A stretch of 64,000 bases of DNA from NCBI GenBank assembly GCA_963383645.1, contig OY726559.1:119249405-119313404 (forward strand). The letters are read 5' to 3'. Origin of the DNA: Muscardinus avellanarius (lineage: Eukaryota > Chordata > Mammalia > Rodentia > Gliridae). This document shows, piece by piece, positions 21,398 through 33,229 of this stretch; the stretch's first letter is position 1; each line of letters opens with the position of its first letter. A program made the translations under genes and the position numbers. The notes under the pieces were generated by a model, which saw nothing but the letters and a program-made list of their open reading frames with translations, was not told where the DNA came from and did not search any database.

Positions 21398-21720
21398 AAA
21401 GTTGAGCTTGGTGGTACTAGTCTGTAACCAGTATTAGGCTGAGGCTGAAGGTTCACATGTTTGAAGACAGTCAAAAAACTCAAAGAAGAACAGAGAAACT
21501 TAGCAAAGATCCTGTGCTGAAACAAAAAGGAACTGGGCGTGTTGGTGCACATTTGCAAAGCCAACAAGTGGGAAGCTGAGACAAGAGGATCAGAGGTTCA
21601 TGGCCAGCCTCAGCAAATTAGTAAGACACTGTTTAAAAATAAAATGGAAAAATAGTTGGGGATCTATTTCAGAGGTAGAAACTCCTGGGATCAATCACCA
21701 TTACTACAAACCAAATGAAA
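21398..21720 (+). repeat. two old SINEs
   Basis: First diverged copy about 21398-21528 (GAGCTTGGTGGTACTAGTCT). Second about 21532-21720 (GGGCGTGTTGGTGCACATTT, TTGGGGATCTATTTCAGAGG, ATTACTACAAACC). Confidence 0.7.
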
Positions 21721-21769
21721 AAGAAAAATTGTAAAAGCAGAAAAGGTAAAATTCTCCTAGGTTCATCCT

Positions 21770-22325
21770 CTGATATCAAAAAACAATAAAAAGGAAAGAA
21801 TGAAAATAAAAGGATATATGCAGCAAACTACTAGAATGCCATTTGGCACATAATGAGTGCTCAATAAATAGTGCTTGCTTGGGAAATTGGACACTAAGCA
21901 ATGACAGAGAACCCCCCCACCCTGCCTTCGTGGGGTACGGGTCCCCAGGCAAAGATGGGTATTCCCCTGGCAGGGATGACCAAGACAGAGCAGGGCTGGG
22001 ATGGGAGACTCAGATGTGTCTTCTGAGTCTGAAGTTGGAAAGGAGAGTGCTGTGCAAAGAAAATGAAGAAGGAACACGAATGAGCAGGAAGTGGCAGAGC
22101 TGGCCTTTACCACAAGGTCCCTGTGACTCCAAAATCCTACTCAATGGACCTAAACCATCACTCTGGTGACTCCTATTCCTGAGACTTCCCTGGGGCTCTT
22201 CCTGTCATGCCCTGAGTAACTGTTGATGGAAGCTTTCTCTTTTACTGATTCTCTTTATTCTTCAGCCTAAAACCAAGAACCAGAACCCTAGCTTTGCTGG
22301 ATCCACAGGAAATGCCATTTGTGCT
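21770..22325. other. no recognised feature
   Basis: Frames on both strands of 108-116 codons overlap and show no known protein features. Confidence 0.3.
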
Positions 22326-22329
22326 ATTG

Positions 22330-23185
22330 TTTATGCCAGGCACTGTGCTGAGCACTTGATATTTGCTAGTGACTCACCAGAATGCCTACACAGGTGTCTG
22401 GCACCTAGGGGTGTTGGTGGGTGGGATGGAGAAACCAAGATCTCTTACTCACGTGTCTGCCATACCTTCCCTGGTACACATGAAAATGACCTCAGGGTCC
22501 CATGAGATGCTCCGGGAATCCAGGCAGCTCTCCTTGCTGGGCAGGAGGCTACCTGGCCTCCATCCTCTCTGATTCAACTTTTCCTTTGCCAACAAAAGCA
22601 GGAGTAGAAACTAACAGACATAAGGAGCTGGTGAGGTCGGGCCAAGGAGGCCAGCCAGGAAGTGTCCCCTTCTACCTGGGCATGGTGATGCACAGCTATA
22701 ATCACACTGCTTGGGATGGTAAAACAGAATTGCAGGCTCAATGCAAGACTCTGCAACTTAGTAAGACTCTCAGCAGCCTAGAGTAATGACAACTGTTTCT
22801 GAAAAATGAAAAAAAAAAAACTAAAGAAAGCAAAGGGGGTATAGTGCAGAGCTCCCTGAGTTCAATCCCCAGTATCAAGAAAGAAAGAAAATAAAGTGAC
22901 TCCTTCAACGGTTTCTTCTAGATAAATTTCTGTACTATTACAGTGTAAAGGAGTCTTGTAGAAGACACTACTGTCAAAGCTCATACTGGTAGGCGAGAAT
23001 GGAGCTCAGGATCGGCATGTGCAGTGTTTCCTTCATGCTTACCCTTGGGCTTCAAGGTTTTCCCTTCCTGGGGTCTGCTCTCTCCCTGGACCACAGCCCG
23101 TCTTCCACCATTGCCCTGCCCTCCCCTTTGGTCCTAGTGGGGAATCTGCAGTGGAGCCCACACTGCTCCCCTTGAGACCCCTTTG
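22330..23185 (+). repeat. old duplicated block D, copy 3 (second part)
   Basis: Counterpart of 5.92-6.72 kb: AAGATCTCTTACTCACG/ACACCTCTTACTCAGG, GGTACACATGAAAA, GAGATGCTCC, CTGATTCAACTTTTCCTTTG. A SINE (22.68-22.88 kb) sits at the same position, then CTTCCCTTCCTG-GGTCT, CCACCATT and GGGCAATCTGCAGTG/GGGGAATCTGCAGTG. Confidence 0.75.
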
Positions 23186-23188
23186 CCT

Positions 23189-23473
23189 TCATGGCAATTC
23201 CTCTAGTTCTTTCATTCCCCATCCCGTCAGCTCACCCAGCAGAGGGAGCCAGGACTCTGCTTTCCAGATGCCCCTCTGGAACTTGTTGAACTGGCAGGTG
23301 GTGTTGGCTTCAAACTCCACATGCAAATGGAACACCGCCAGTGAGGCTCCTGCTGATCTGTATCTGGCCTGGTGGCCTAGTACTGCATCTGTTGGGGCTC
23401 CTCTGAGAGGCTGGACCCCACATGGGGTGGAAGACAGCCTCCTTGCAGGCAGCTCCGGCCATTCCCTCCACAT
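23189..23473 (-). other. exon-like open frame, unrecognised
   Basis: A minus-strand frame of 94 codons. The stretch read around 23.23-23.35 kb (LHVEFEANTTCQFNKF…) looks protein-like and is followed by a GTGAGC donor-like site. No family recognised. No upstream exon or promoter seen. Could be a pseudo-exon or chance. Confidence 0.2.
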
Positions 23474-23629
23474 TCACATCACCTGCATCATCTTGCTCCG
23501 CGCTGCAGACACTGCAGCCAGCATGGCAGCATCAGGGAGTCATCCAAGAAGCACCTGCCAGGAGCTCAGACATTCACCATCCTGGACCCAAAGGAAAACC
23601 AGGGCACCACTTACAAATGGTTACTGTAC

Positions 23630-23740
23630 TTGTGAGGATGAGACAGGAGGGCTGCCTGTTCCTTGAGAACAGCCTCAGCAACTTAGCAAGACTCTAACTC
23701 ACAGGTAGAATGCTCCTGGGTTCAATCCCCCAACTCCCAA
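23630..23740 (+). repeat. SINE remnant with ID tail
   Basis: GAACAGCCTCAGCAACTTAG CAAGACTC, then AGGTAGAATGCTCCTGGGTT CAATCCCCC. Confidence 0.75.
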
Positions 23741-24164
23741 AGAACCCACAAGTTGGGAGAGGGAAATAGGGCAGCCATGAAAGGTGTGACACAGGTCTCC
23801 CATGGTGGCCCAGCAACTCTGACGTCCGGGTGGTGTTTATATTACCAAAATGTGGAGCCAAGGGTATAAATTGGATTCACCAATTGAGAGAGCCCCTTGC
23901 AAAGTTGCCACACACCTGACAACCACATGTGATGGTGTTATGGGGCACATCGAGTTTCACTGGTGTTCTTATGGCCCAAACCTACCCATGCTGGACTTTC
24001 CTGCACAGCTAAAGTCTCCAGACCAACCTCTGTTGCTACCATTTCCAAACCAAAAAATCTGCACTACCAGAAGTTACCACCTATGTTTCTGTCCAACCTC
24101 TTGGGCTGGTGCCCTGTGGGTATCTTCACATCCTTACCCCTCTCAGGCTCAGATGTGCAATTTC

Positions 24165-24765
24165 AACTCTGATTCCTTCAGAGTCTGGGTCTCTGCACCA
24201 TGGTTCTTAACCCCACCTCCCTCTAGAAAATGTGATCCTAGACCTAGAAAGGAATCAGGTCTTTGGCACCAAAACCTGCTGCAAAAAATAACCACCCAGC
24301 CTGTAGTCTTCAGCTCAAACACGATGGGCAGTGTCACACTGGATATTGGGGTCATTTGTCAACTCATACTCAGATAGTGCAGCCTAAGTTCCCTGAATCC
24401 TCTGAATGCAAGTCACCACGACCAGTGAACTCATGAGTGTATTCGAAGCCTCAGCAGCACACATGAACTCTTCAAGTTTGTTCTACCCAGTGCAATGTCT
24501 CTTGGGTTCTACCTACTCTCCCTTTTGCCCCCACCAACCCCTAAGGCCAGATTCTTCCTGTGTACACCCCATTCAAACCCACAAAACCTGCACCCAATAC
24601 CTCCTGCCAGCAACATCCAGGTCCCCATGCTGCTTACAAAACAAATTCATCACAAAATCTGCCTAAATATATTTTTATGGCCAGAAACTGCTGCTCTTCT
24701 CACCCCAGTCCCTGCCCAGGCCTGGCAAGCCATCCATCACTGAGCTTCACCCCCTGACATAAATC
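24165..24765 (+). repeat. low-copy repeat R, copy 1
   Basis: Diverged copy of a block also at 38.34-38.92 kb (reverse) and 55.63-56.10 kb. Shared: GTCTGGG-CTCTG-ACCA, AACC-G-TGCTGC-AAA-AA, CAGCTCAAACAC-A-GGGCAG, TTCCCTG-ATCCTCTGAATGCA (variants), TTGTTCTACCC-AG-GCAATG, TTCTACCT-CTCTCC. This is the most diverged of the three. Not obviously coding. Confidence 0.7.
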
Positions 24766-24847
24766 ATCTTTCTATTCAAGAATAGTGAGCAATTGAAAAA
24801 TGAAACTAAGAAAACAAATCCAGAGTTTTGCAACATAAATACATAAT

Positions 24848-25020
24848 AACGCTGGGCATGGTGGTAAATGTTTATAATCTCAGTGCTGTGGAGGCTGAGT
24901 CAGGAGGAGCAGAGGAATGAAGCCAGCTTCAGCAACAACTGTTTCAAAATAAAATTAGGGCTCTAAGTTTGTGCCTCTGTGCAGGGGACCCCTGAGTTCA
25001 ATTTCCAGTACCACAAAAAG
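24848..25020 (+). repeat. old B1-ID SINE
   Basis: CGCTGGGCATGGTGGTAAAT, GGAGGCTGAGTCAGGAGG, GAGTTCAATTTCCAGTACCA. Confidence 0.8.
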
Positions 25021-25039
25021 AATATAGAATAAGGAGACC

Positions 25040-25335
25040 CATTTTCTATCTGCAGCCCTTTGTACACTCAGGTGACCTCTCTTTTTCTCTCCGTGTGCTG
25101 CCTCTGGTAGGTGCACAGGCACAGCCAAAGCTGAATTGTTTGCCACACTGATCACACGCCGAGGGCTTCTTTCCCCTGTGGAACCGCTCAAGTTAGTGCA
25201 GGCATGAGGTGCACAGGAAGGCATTTCCACATTCTTGGCTCCTGTAACGCTTCTCCCCTGTGGGCCTTCTGCTGACCAGGAGCCCTGATTTGTGGCTGAA
25301 GCCTTTGCCACATTGGGCGCATATATATGGTTTCT
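25040..25335 (-). pseudogene. C2H2 zinc-finger array relic
   Basis: On the minus strand one frame (not the longest) reads Y-I-CAQCGKGFSHKSGLLVS, then a TGEK-type linker, then a second finger (CGNAFLC…), an in-frame stop near 25.19 kb, and a third finger (CDQCGKQFSFGC). Conserved: C-x2-C, GK-F and linker TGEK. Many His ligands are lost (for example LLVSRRPTGEK instead of an H-x3-H spacing). KRAB/C2H2 proteins are DNA-binding repressors; this copy is a broken terminal-exon fragment of about three fingers. It lies ~280 bp from a minus-strand CpG-island exon, as in a compact or decayed ZNF locus. Confidence 0.75.
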
Positions 25336-25614
25336 ACCCTTTTCACTTGCCCTGTCTCCTACCATCCTTGTAATCCTTAGGCTCCAGACAAATGCCCCTT
25401 AATCGGTGCCCATGATACAGCATACTGGGTCTAAAGCACCACGGCCCAGAGCCTAGGAGCCCAGCCACCCTCAGCCCTCTTCCGGCTTCCCGCCTAGACC
25501 CGCGCACGCGCAGTCACACACCCAGCACCACCATTACCACCCGCCCGGCCACCGCGGCCCTCGCACAGGCCTGGCCTTTCTGGGGCTCAGGCCGCGGCTG
25601 TGCAGCAGGACTCA

Positions 25615-26033
<419 letters not shown>

Positions 26034-26084
26034 TTAGCTATGGGCTCCCAAGACTCCCTGCAGGACTGAGCTGCTAGGGCCAAG

Positions 26085-26450
26085 TGGCTGAGGCTTGAGG
26101 TGGGGGTTGCGGTGGAGAAAAGTAGGAGAGGAGAGGGAAGGAGGATGCTGAGGAAGAAGGGAGGATGTTAGAGAGAGAGGGCAGAAGGCTGGGAGGTCGT
26201 GTTGGTGGGTGAGAAAATGAAGAAAGGTTGGAGGGGAAAAGAGGAGTTGAGGGAAGACAAGGATGGAGGAAGGAAGAATCAAAGGAAGAAAGATGGAAAG
26301 ACGCTAGTTGCCAATGCAAGGCAGAGGGTAAGAGGAGGAAGGCAAGGGAACGCAAAGCACAGAAAAGAGAAAAGGTCGAGGTGTGGGAAGAGGAGAGAGG
26401 GAGGACAGAGGGAGAGGAGCAGGAGGGGAGGAAACTAGGCAGTGGCAGAA
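26085..26450. repeat. purine-rich (GGA/GAA) tract
   Basis: Plus strand almost entirely A/G, irregular GGAGG/GAAGAAAG runs of ~350 bp. Frames within it (R/K/E-rich or S/P/L-rich) are compositional artefacts. Confidence 0.85.
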
Positions 26451-26519
26451 CTCATGCTGAGGTCTTTCCTGTGGAGGGCCATCAGCAGCTGGCTACATCA
26501 GCAGCAGCTGCCCCTCAGC

Positions 26520-26680
26520 GCTAGAACTGAGGACCCGACAATTGGGCCAGCCCAGCCAGGAGGCCCCAGCAGCTCCACCTCTGGACTTGGTCCAGCGCCC
26601 CATGCTCCAGCCATACCTGGAGGCTCCTCCACCTGTGATGGGTGATTTTCCCATCCTTCCCCCTCACACCTCGATGACAG
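26520..26680 (+). other. short proline-rich open segment, unrecognised
   Basis: Reads QPSQEAPAAPPLDLVQRP, then PYLEAPPPVMGDFP in one frame. No family recognised. Directly followed by an L1 fragment. Could be a decayed exon; low support. Confidence 0.15.
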
Positions 26681-26689
26681 TTGGGGTTT

Positions 26690-26935
26690 GGCTTTTTGTT
26701 ACTGGGGGTATACTTTTTGTTACTGACTGATCTCACTTTGCATAATGTTTCCCAATTCCATCCATTTCCGTGTAATGATATAATTTTGTTCTTCTTCATG
26801 GCTGAGTAAAATTTTATTGTATACAATGAAATCCATTAATCTGTTTTGTAATCCATTCATCTGTTGACTGACATCTTTGCTGGTTCCATACTTTGGCATT
26901 TGTGAGTTGTGTGGCTATTAACAAAGAGAATTCAG
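26690..26935 (-). mobile_element. L1 ORF2 C-terminal fragment
   Basis: Reverse L1: the minus strand reads YTIKFYSAMKKNKIIS (usual ORF2 C-terminal tail region). Then AATCCATTCATCTGTTGACTG and GGTTCCATACTTTGG. Old and truncated at both ends. Confidence 0.8.
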
Positions 26936-27680
26936 CACTTCATTCTAATACAAGAATTCTGCATTATGTAGTTTGTAATCTGTTTTGCATGGCACTTTCT
27001 GTTACTAATGGCAGATTCATAAAAATTAGGAAAACAGATATGATATAAAATGGAAAAGGCAGCGCAAGAATGTAGAAATATGTATTTCTGAAATTTCTGT
27101 GATAAATTATTTGTATGTGAATCGCAGTAAAAATATTGGAATATATCTATTTATTTTTTAGTTTTATCAGATGTCCATTGTTATCATGTATGCTCTTTTG
27201 CAATAAAAATTTTGAATGAGTAAAAATGAGCCAATAACAGAAGAGATATACAAAAAATTTTCGGCTTGTTTTACAACTTAGAAAACTTTGAGCAACTCAA
27301 TAACAACAATCCCCAGAGTTGTGAGACTTCCATTTGGTTTAGACTGAGCATGTCACCTGTGCTTAAATCCCAGGGATATTGACTTACTGAAAATCAAATA
27401 TTTTCTTTGGAATAGGAACTGAAATTTAGACCAGAAAGGGCTCACTATATGATGAATTTGGGACGCATAGGCAGCATAGAGGGTGAGATTATTTTCAAGA
27501 ATCCATAGCAGGATTGAGAGCATTATTTTGAAATGGGGGTTTCCTCCTTTATTGTGGTATTGTCTCTTTCTTCTGGAATATATTTTTTAATAAAAAAAAG
27601 TTCTTTGAGAGGGAAGGTGATTTTCTACATTTAATTAAAACTTGAAAGAATACTTTTAGTCACTCAAGTGCTGTGGCTAC
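26936..27680. other. no recognised feature
   Basis: AT-rich sequence; nothing supported. Confidence 0.35.
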
Positions 27681-27711
<31 letters not shown>

Positions 27712-27733
27712 GTGTGTGTGTGTGTGCGTGTTA
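27681..27733. repeat. (TG)n microsatellite with GCG interruptions
   Basis: About 25 TG units with two C interruptions, at the tail of a reverse SINE. Confidence 0.95.
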
Positions 27734-27915
27734 ATGAGGATATTTCTGTGAGCTATACTTCCATTATTTTATCTTTTAAAACTGGGTCTCACTATTTTAC
27801 TCACTATGTGGCTGAGGACCTTGATAACTTGCTGAGGCTGGCCTCAAACCTGTGACCTCCTGTATCAGCCTTCCAAATATTAGGATTATACATATGAATT
27901 ACAATGCCCAGCTTT
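27734..27915 (-). repeat. old B1-ID SINE, internally disturbed
   Basis: AAAACTGGGTCTCACTATTT, GCTGAGGCTGGCCTCAAACC, CAGCCTTCCAAATATTAGG in reverse order. Confidence 0.8.
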
Positions 27916-27932
27916 GTTGCTGCTCATTGATT

Positions 27933-28062
27933 TTTTAAATTTTTAATTGGTGCATTATATTCATACATCATATTGGGGTAAAAAAACTTGTGTGTACATA
28001 CATATACACATCACTGGATTAATCCCTACCCAATTCCCACCCCATTCCCTCCCCGTCCCTGA
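27933..28062 (-). mobile_element. L1 3'UTR fragment
   Basis: TTTAATTGGTGCATTATATT, TCATACATCATATTGGGGTA, CACATCACTGGATTAAT, then a C-rich block. Same family as the 3'UTRs of the chimeric elements. Confidence 0.8.
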
Positions 28063-28700
28063 TATATTTGTGAACTTTGTCCAAAAATCATGATTTTGAA
28101 TCTTGTTAATTAGTATGTGCCTGAATCCTTTCATTCCAAACAGGCAATAAAAAATAGGCTGGTGGTTCAAGTGAGATTGGGGAAAAGTGTTGAAATCCCT
28201 GGAGAATAGAAGGAAAACGTTAAATGATATCCGCTAGGAGCTTTTTTTTGTCATGTTCCGTGTCTGTGAATTGATCCTTAGGAGCCATCTTTTTCAGGAA
28301 TAAGCCAGAGAGGATAGCACAAATGGCAGTCTCAGAAGTCTTGAGAGCAGATGTCCATTGGTGGCTGTAAAACTGGCTTTCATCTGAGGAGACTCTCCTT
28401 GAAATTTTATGCATAGGCTTTTAGAATGCATATGAGATTTTGGCAAAACTCTAGTCTAACTATGGTATATAAGTAACATTTTCCCAAAAATTATAAACTA
28501 AAGAAATTCTGGAGAAAAGTTCACATGGCCATTCAGTCTAACTGTGAAGGCAAGAAACCATGGTGGTATAAATAAGTCCAAAGGCCATTGAGCTAAAAAT
28601 GTGGAGGACTGTAAAGTTTGCATGTTTTGTAAGTGATTTTTTTTTCCATAGGAATTTTGTCAGTAATTACTAAAAATTGCAAGTTTTACAAATTTTATTA
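28063..28700. other. no recognised feature
   Basis: AT-rich. A 64-codon minus-strand frame (28220-28414) has no known features. Confidence 0.3.
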
Positions 28701-28702
28701 TT

Positions 28703-28893
28703 GGCCAGGCATGGTGGCTCACGCTTGTTATCCTAGCGCTTGGGAGGCGGAGACAAGAGGATCACGCTGGTTCAAAGCCAACCTTGCTGGCTTACAAGAT
28801 TCTGTTTCCAAATAAAAAATATAAAATAGGTCTGGGAGTGTAACCGGAGGTATAAGTGTGTCCAGGAAACCCAGTACCATCAAAAAATATATA
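28703..28893 (+). repeat. B1-dID SINE (young type)
   Basis: GGCCAGGCATGGTGGCTCAC, GCGCTTGGGAGGCGGAGACA, GGTCTGGGAGTGTAACCGG, CCAGTACCATCAAAAAATAT. The flanks share TTATTATTGG-like sequence. Confidence 0.9.
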
Positions 28894-29201
28894 TATTATT
28901 GGCAACAATTATATTTTAATAACAGTACATAAGATGACAGAATCCAAAATCAAATTACATAAAAATATACAATTTCTTTGTACAGTAGGTGAGAAATCTA
29001 TAGTATGGAAGAATAGAGGCAAAGAGATATGAAAGAAAACGTAGAAGGGTATGAGTGCAAATAACATTTTTAATAGTAAACCCACAAGTAGAAGACCTAT
29101 AATTGTACATGCTTATTTTATCTAATTAACTTTAGGAAACTGCAGTGCAAATATAAACCTAACCAGAATTTTTTAGTATTTAGGGTAAATCACAGTAAGC
29201 C

Positions 29202-30330
29202 AAATTTAGAACCATGCAAGGCCAGTGCCGGGGCCTCCAAGCCTGGGATTGGAGCCTGCCGAGGGGTGAGGCCAGTGCAGGGCCAGCGGAAGTGGGATTG
29301 GGGCCTGCTGTGAGGCAAGGCTGGTGTTAAGATCCTTGGAGACCAGGATCGTAGACTGCCGAGGGATTAGTCCAGTGCCAGGGCCAGCAAGGCTAGGACC
29401 GGGGCCTGCTGTGACACAAGGCTGCTGCAAAGGTCTCCAAGAACAGGATCGGAGCCTTCTGAGGAGTTCGGCCAGTGCCAGGACCAGCCTGACCAGGATT
29501 GGGGCCTACTGTGAGGCAAGGCCAGAGCTGAGGCCTCCGATGCCGGGATGGGAACTTGCCGAGGGGTGAGGCCGGAGACTGGGCCAGCGTAACAGGATTG
29601 AAGCCTGCTGTGAGACAAGGCTGATGTTGGATCCTCTGAGGATGGGAAACGAGCCAGCCGAGGGGTGAGGCCGATCACAGGGCCAGCGAGTTCAAGATTC
29701 GAGCCTGCCATGAGGCAAGGCGGTGCTGGGGCCTCTGAAGAAGGGATCGGAGCTTCCCAAGTGGTGAGGCCAGAGCCGGAGTCAGCAGGTTAGGGATTGG
29801 GGTCTGCCATGTGGCAAGGTCATTGCTGTAGCCAGTGAGGCCAGGATCAGAGTTTACCAGGGGGCAAGGCTGGCTGCAGGGCCTTCAGGAGCGGAAACGG
29901 AACTTGCTATATGGCATACACAGAGAAACATCATAGAAAATAGAATATCAGATGCTTTCTCTACTATGCAAAAATTAGAAAGAAATGGGTAATGGGAGGA
30001 GAGCTAGTTGAAGAAAGAACCACATGGAAGAGCAATCAAGGTGACCAATCAGAGGGGATGGGATGGGGGAAGACGGAATCTCTTTAAAACGCATGATGTA
30101 CGTAAACAAATGTATCAAAGTTAATCACCAAATGAAGCTTGGAATCGAGAGAGGGGGAGGGAATGGGACAGGGTCGGGATAAGGGCTAATTGGATGAAAT
30201 ATGCTTGTATACCCTCACAAGTCTTGTATTCTACTGTGATGTTTACTACAATGTGACAATAAAATTTATTAAAAATGAAAAGAATGAATATCAAAGCAAA
30301 AATAAAAGAAAGTAAAATAAATTTAGAACC
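29202..30330 (+). mobile_element. composite retroelement: GC-rich VNTR + L1 3'UTR, with TSD
   Basis: Bounded by a perfect 12-bp direct repeat AAATTTAGAACC (29202-29213 and 30319-30330), the expected target-site duplication of L1-machinery insertion. Inside, 29214-29930 is a GC-rich tandem repeat; 29945-30300 is an L1 3'UTR in sense orientation (ATCAGATGCTTTCTC, G-rich GAGAGAGGGGGAGGGAATGG, ATATGCTTGTATACCCTCAC) ending in an A-rich tail. No ORF. Either an SVA-like composite that hijacks L1 machinery through an L1 3' end, or an L1 with a monomeric 5'UTR and a complete internal deletion. Confidence 0.8.
29214..29930 (+). repeat. ~100-bp GC-rich tandem repeat (about 7 units)
   Basis: The landmark GAGGGGTGAGG (or a variant) recurs at 29261, 29361, 29461, 29561, 29660 and 29759, a period of 99-100 bp. 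Each unit has two related halves of ~50 bp: one with GGAGCCTGCCGAGG, the other with GGGGCCTGCTGTGAGGCAAGG, plus GGGCCAGC. Units are moderately diverged. The open frames across it (for example 29324-29569 plus and 29206-29711 minus) are by-products of the periodicity. Confidence 0.9.
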
Positions 30331-30477
30331 TAATTTTTTTTCTTTTTTTTAGATCTTGGGGATAATGAATAATGTCATAGCCCTCAACAGCCAGAAAATG
30401 TTGCTGCTACGATCAATCATAGAGATGGGTGTGACTGGAATACAAAAAGTACATTTTTACTGTGTTTTAATTTATTT

Positions 30478-30725
30478 TTAAATTTTATTTGTGCATTGTA
30501 GTCGTATATTAATAGAGTATAAGATGGTAGAGGCATACATGTACACATCACTCATATATAATCCTTTCCCAATTACCATCACATTCCCTCCCACCTTCTT
30601 CCTTCTCATGTTTAGCTACTGATTGACTTTTCTAGGTTTGTGTATGTATCATATATAAATTAGGGAATCTCCCTATTTCCTTCTTCCATTCCGGCATCGT
30701 TTGTTGATCTATATTTTCTCCTTCT
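30478..30725 (-). mobile_element. L1 3'UTR fragment
   Basis: GTGCATTGTAGTCGTATATT, ATAAGATGGTAGAGGCATAC, ACATCACTCATATATAATCC in reverse orientation, parallel to 4.09-4.31 kb. Confidence 0.8.
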
Positions 30726-31700
30726 TCATGTAGTTTTGGGAGTGATTTCTTCCATAAGAATTTTGTTAGTAAAACTGTAGTTATTTCACAGACATTGGAA
30801 AATTGTAAAAGCTATAAAAAACATTCTGAAATACGTTTATTTTGAAGTAAAACATATTTTATTAAACAATAATATTAGTGACTGTCATTTGTGCAATAAT
30901 TTCCCTATGCAATGATTATGTTATTATTACAGAGTAGTCATTCAAAAATAAAGACATGTCAACATGCAATAACACCTAATTTTACTCCTTAGCCTAAAAT
31001 TTAGTATTAATAAGGTATATTTAATAACTTGGTTTCATTCACATGCACACACACAAACACATTTGTATACAATATCACACAAAGAAGTTGAGCATTTCTA
31101 ATCTGAAATGAAAAATGCTCCAAAACCCAAATATTTCAAAGGCCAACATGATGTCACAAGGGAAACTGCATTGTGTATTTTACAGGACACTTTTCTCTCA
31201 CTGTACTTCTGTTAACGTGACCAAAATGTTTTCATTACTTGGTTGTTAAGAAACATTCTGCTAGACAAAAGAATAATCAAAACAGAATTTTAAAACTGCC
31301 TAGGCCTCAGGTGGATGGCTCCTCTGATCATGAGTTAGTCCTCCTTCTCTGCTTTGGGTTTATTCACATGTTTCCCCACCACAAATTTCATTCTGAGAAG
31401 ATACAGAGCCTGCAATACATTTTGTGGCAATCTGAAAATCTATTAAATATAAGTTTATTTTATAAATGAAGTTAGCTTTAATATTTAAACATATATTTAC
31501 ATATTAACTATAGGATGAGATTCAAAATGGCAACTGCAGGATGCAGCACATCTCAGTACCTGGCACAAATAAAGTTGAACTACTGAGAAGGCCGTGTTTT
31601 AATAAACAAAATAAATATAGCTCATGACATAAAACAGAACCAGGTATCATGGAAGAAGGAATCCAGTAACTCTGAACTGCATTTTCCATTGCAAAAAATC
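30726..31700. other. no recognised feature
   Basis: AT-rich. The region at 31.08-31.46 kb weakly resembles 6.70-6.77 kb (GCAATACATTTTGTGGCAAT / GCAAGACATTTTGTGACAAT), suggesting an old interspersed repeat that I cannot name. Confidence 0.3.
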
Positions 31701-33229
31701 CTGAGTATGTGACAGACCAGCTATGGACGTGGCGGGCTGCTGCCACCGGCCCAAACCACGAGTTTCAGAGTAGAAGCTCCAAGAAATCAGAAAAAAACCA
31801 AGAGTTTGAAAGCAGCCATAGAGCTCCAATATCTTAAGCGGCGAGCTGCACCCAAGCACCTTTGTGGCACCATTTGCTCACCAGAGGCGGCACTCACAGC
31901 AGCACAGCGAGACCTTCAGAGACCTGGAAGGGGACCAGGTAACCGTGTGTGCCCAGAATACCTGCAGGACTCAGCAGAACAGTGAGTCCTCCAGAGCCCC
32001 AGACCAGGGCAGCCAGGTAACAGTGTGCACCCAGAAAGCCACGAGAACTGGCATGCACCCAATGTGTGCCACGGGACACGGTGGTAACTGTGTGAACCCA
32101 TTATGTGCTTTGGGACCTGGCTGGCTAGTCCACTTAGAGCCTCCAGAGACACAGGGAAGGTGCTCAAGGCGTGATACCTGCACAGGGCCACAGGGGGTTG
32201 CTCCAAGACTACATTGAACACCCTCCGCCATTGCGGGTAGGGAAGCACAAGTCTGAGCTCTAGAAGAAGAGTTCAGAGACACAGACCTCAGGCTGGAAAT
32301 ACACAGAACCCAGGACTTTCACAAAACTCATTAACAGTGACTCCTGTTGCCCTGACACCTAAAAGCAAAGCTGTCAGAGGTGAGAGAGGGATCTAAGCAC
32401 GCAGAAAGGGGATTCGGAAGCTGACAAGAGGGTACAGAGCGAATAATAGTCTTTGGAAAATACTCCAGAAACTATCACAGTGATCAGACATTCAGATATT
32501 ATATGAGCCTGCCCCATATTCTTACATTAGTAGGACATTTTTTGTTTTGTTTTGTTTTGTTTTATGGTTTTGTTTTGTTTAGAGGGATTTTTTTCTTTTG
32601 TTTGGTTGTTTTTGTTGTTTTACTTTGTTGTCTCATAAGGTCACTAGTTTATTTTATTTTGTTTTTGTACTTTTATCTCTTTCTTACTTTTTTTTCTCTT
32701 TTGGATTTTTTTGTCTTTGATATATAAAAGTTAGTTTTGTATCTTGTTTTATTACTGTATTCATGCTTGTTTACTTTTTCCCCCACTCCTTTTACAAATT
32801 TCTTCACTCTATCGTATCTAGTCTCTTCTCTCAGAACTGTTTTTTCCCTTTACTTTATCTTCTTGTTTAATACTCAAGGTATTTCTTATCTCCATACTTA
32901 ATTATTCTATTAACTACAATAGTCCTACTATCTAGCATCCTTCCATTCACAACAAGATACTACCTTAATATATTTAAATTCTTCCTCACCTAATCATATC
33001 CTCTACCTTACCCGACTCCTGCACCCATCACCCCAGCTCCTCCACCATCACCCAACCCTCACCATTGAATAAAGTACTGCTTACCTGCTAATGCTTCTAA
33101 ATTCCTACTACTAAGTCTGGATTAGACATAATAACCACAAAAGATGCCAAAATATCAGAAAATAACATAAGAACCTTGAAAATACTAGAATAAGGAATAG
33201 TGAAGAAACAACAAAAATCATGAATACTG

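Noticed and set aside
23019..23666. 215-codon plus-strand frame
   Set aside because: Starts in duplicated block D with no counterpart frame in copy 1, overlaps a protein-like minus-strand frame, and has no recognised domain.
23850..24377. 175-codon plus-strand frame
   Set aside because: Covers part of low-copy repeat R. The related copies at 38 and 55 kb do not keep the frame.
26074..26524. Arg/Lys/Glu-rich and Ser/Pro/Leu-rich frames
   Set aside because: Products of the purine-rich tract composition on each strand.
29206..29711. Frames of 74-114 codons with repeated GLTPR/PIPAS-type motifs
   Set aside because: The periodicity comes from the ~100-bp DNA repeat. Unit length 99-100 bp alternates frame and there is no start context.
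29214..29930. CRISPR-like or satellite array
   Set aside because: Units are contiguous, with no unique spacers, and lie in a mammalian genome inside a TSD-flanked element.
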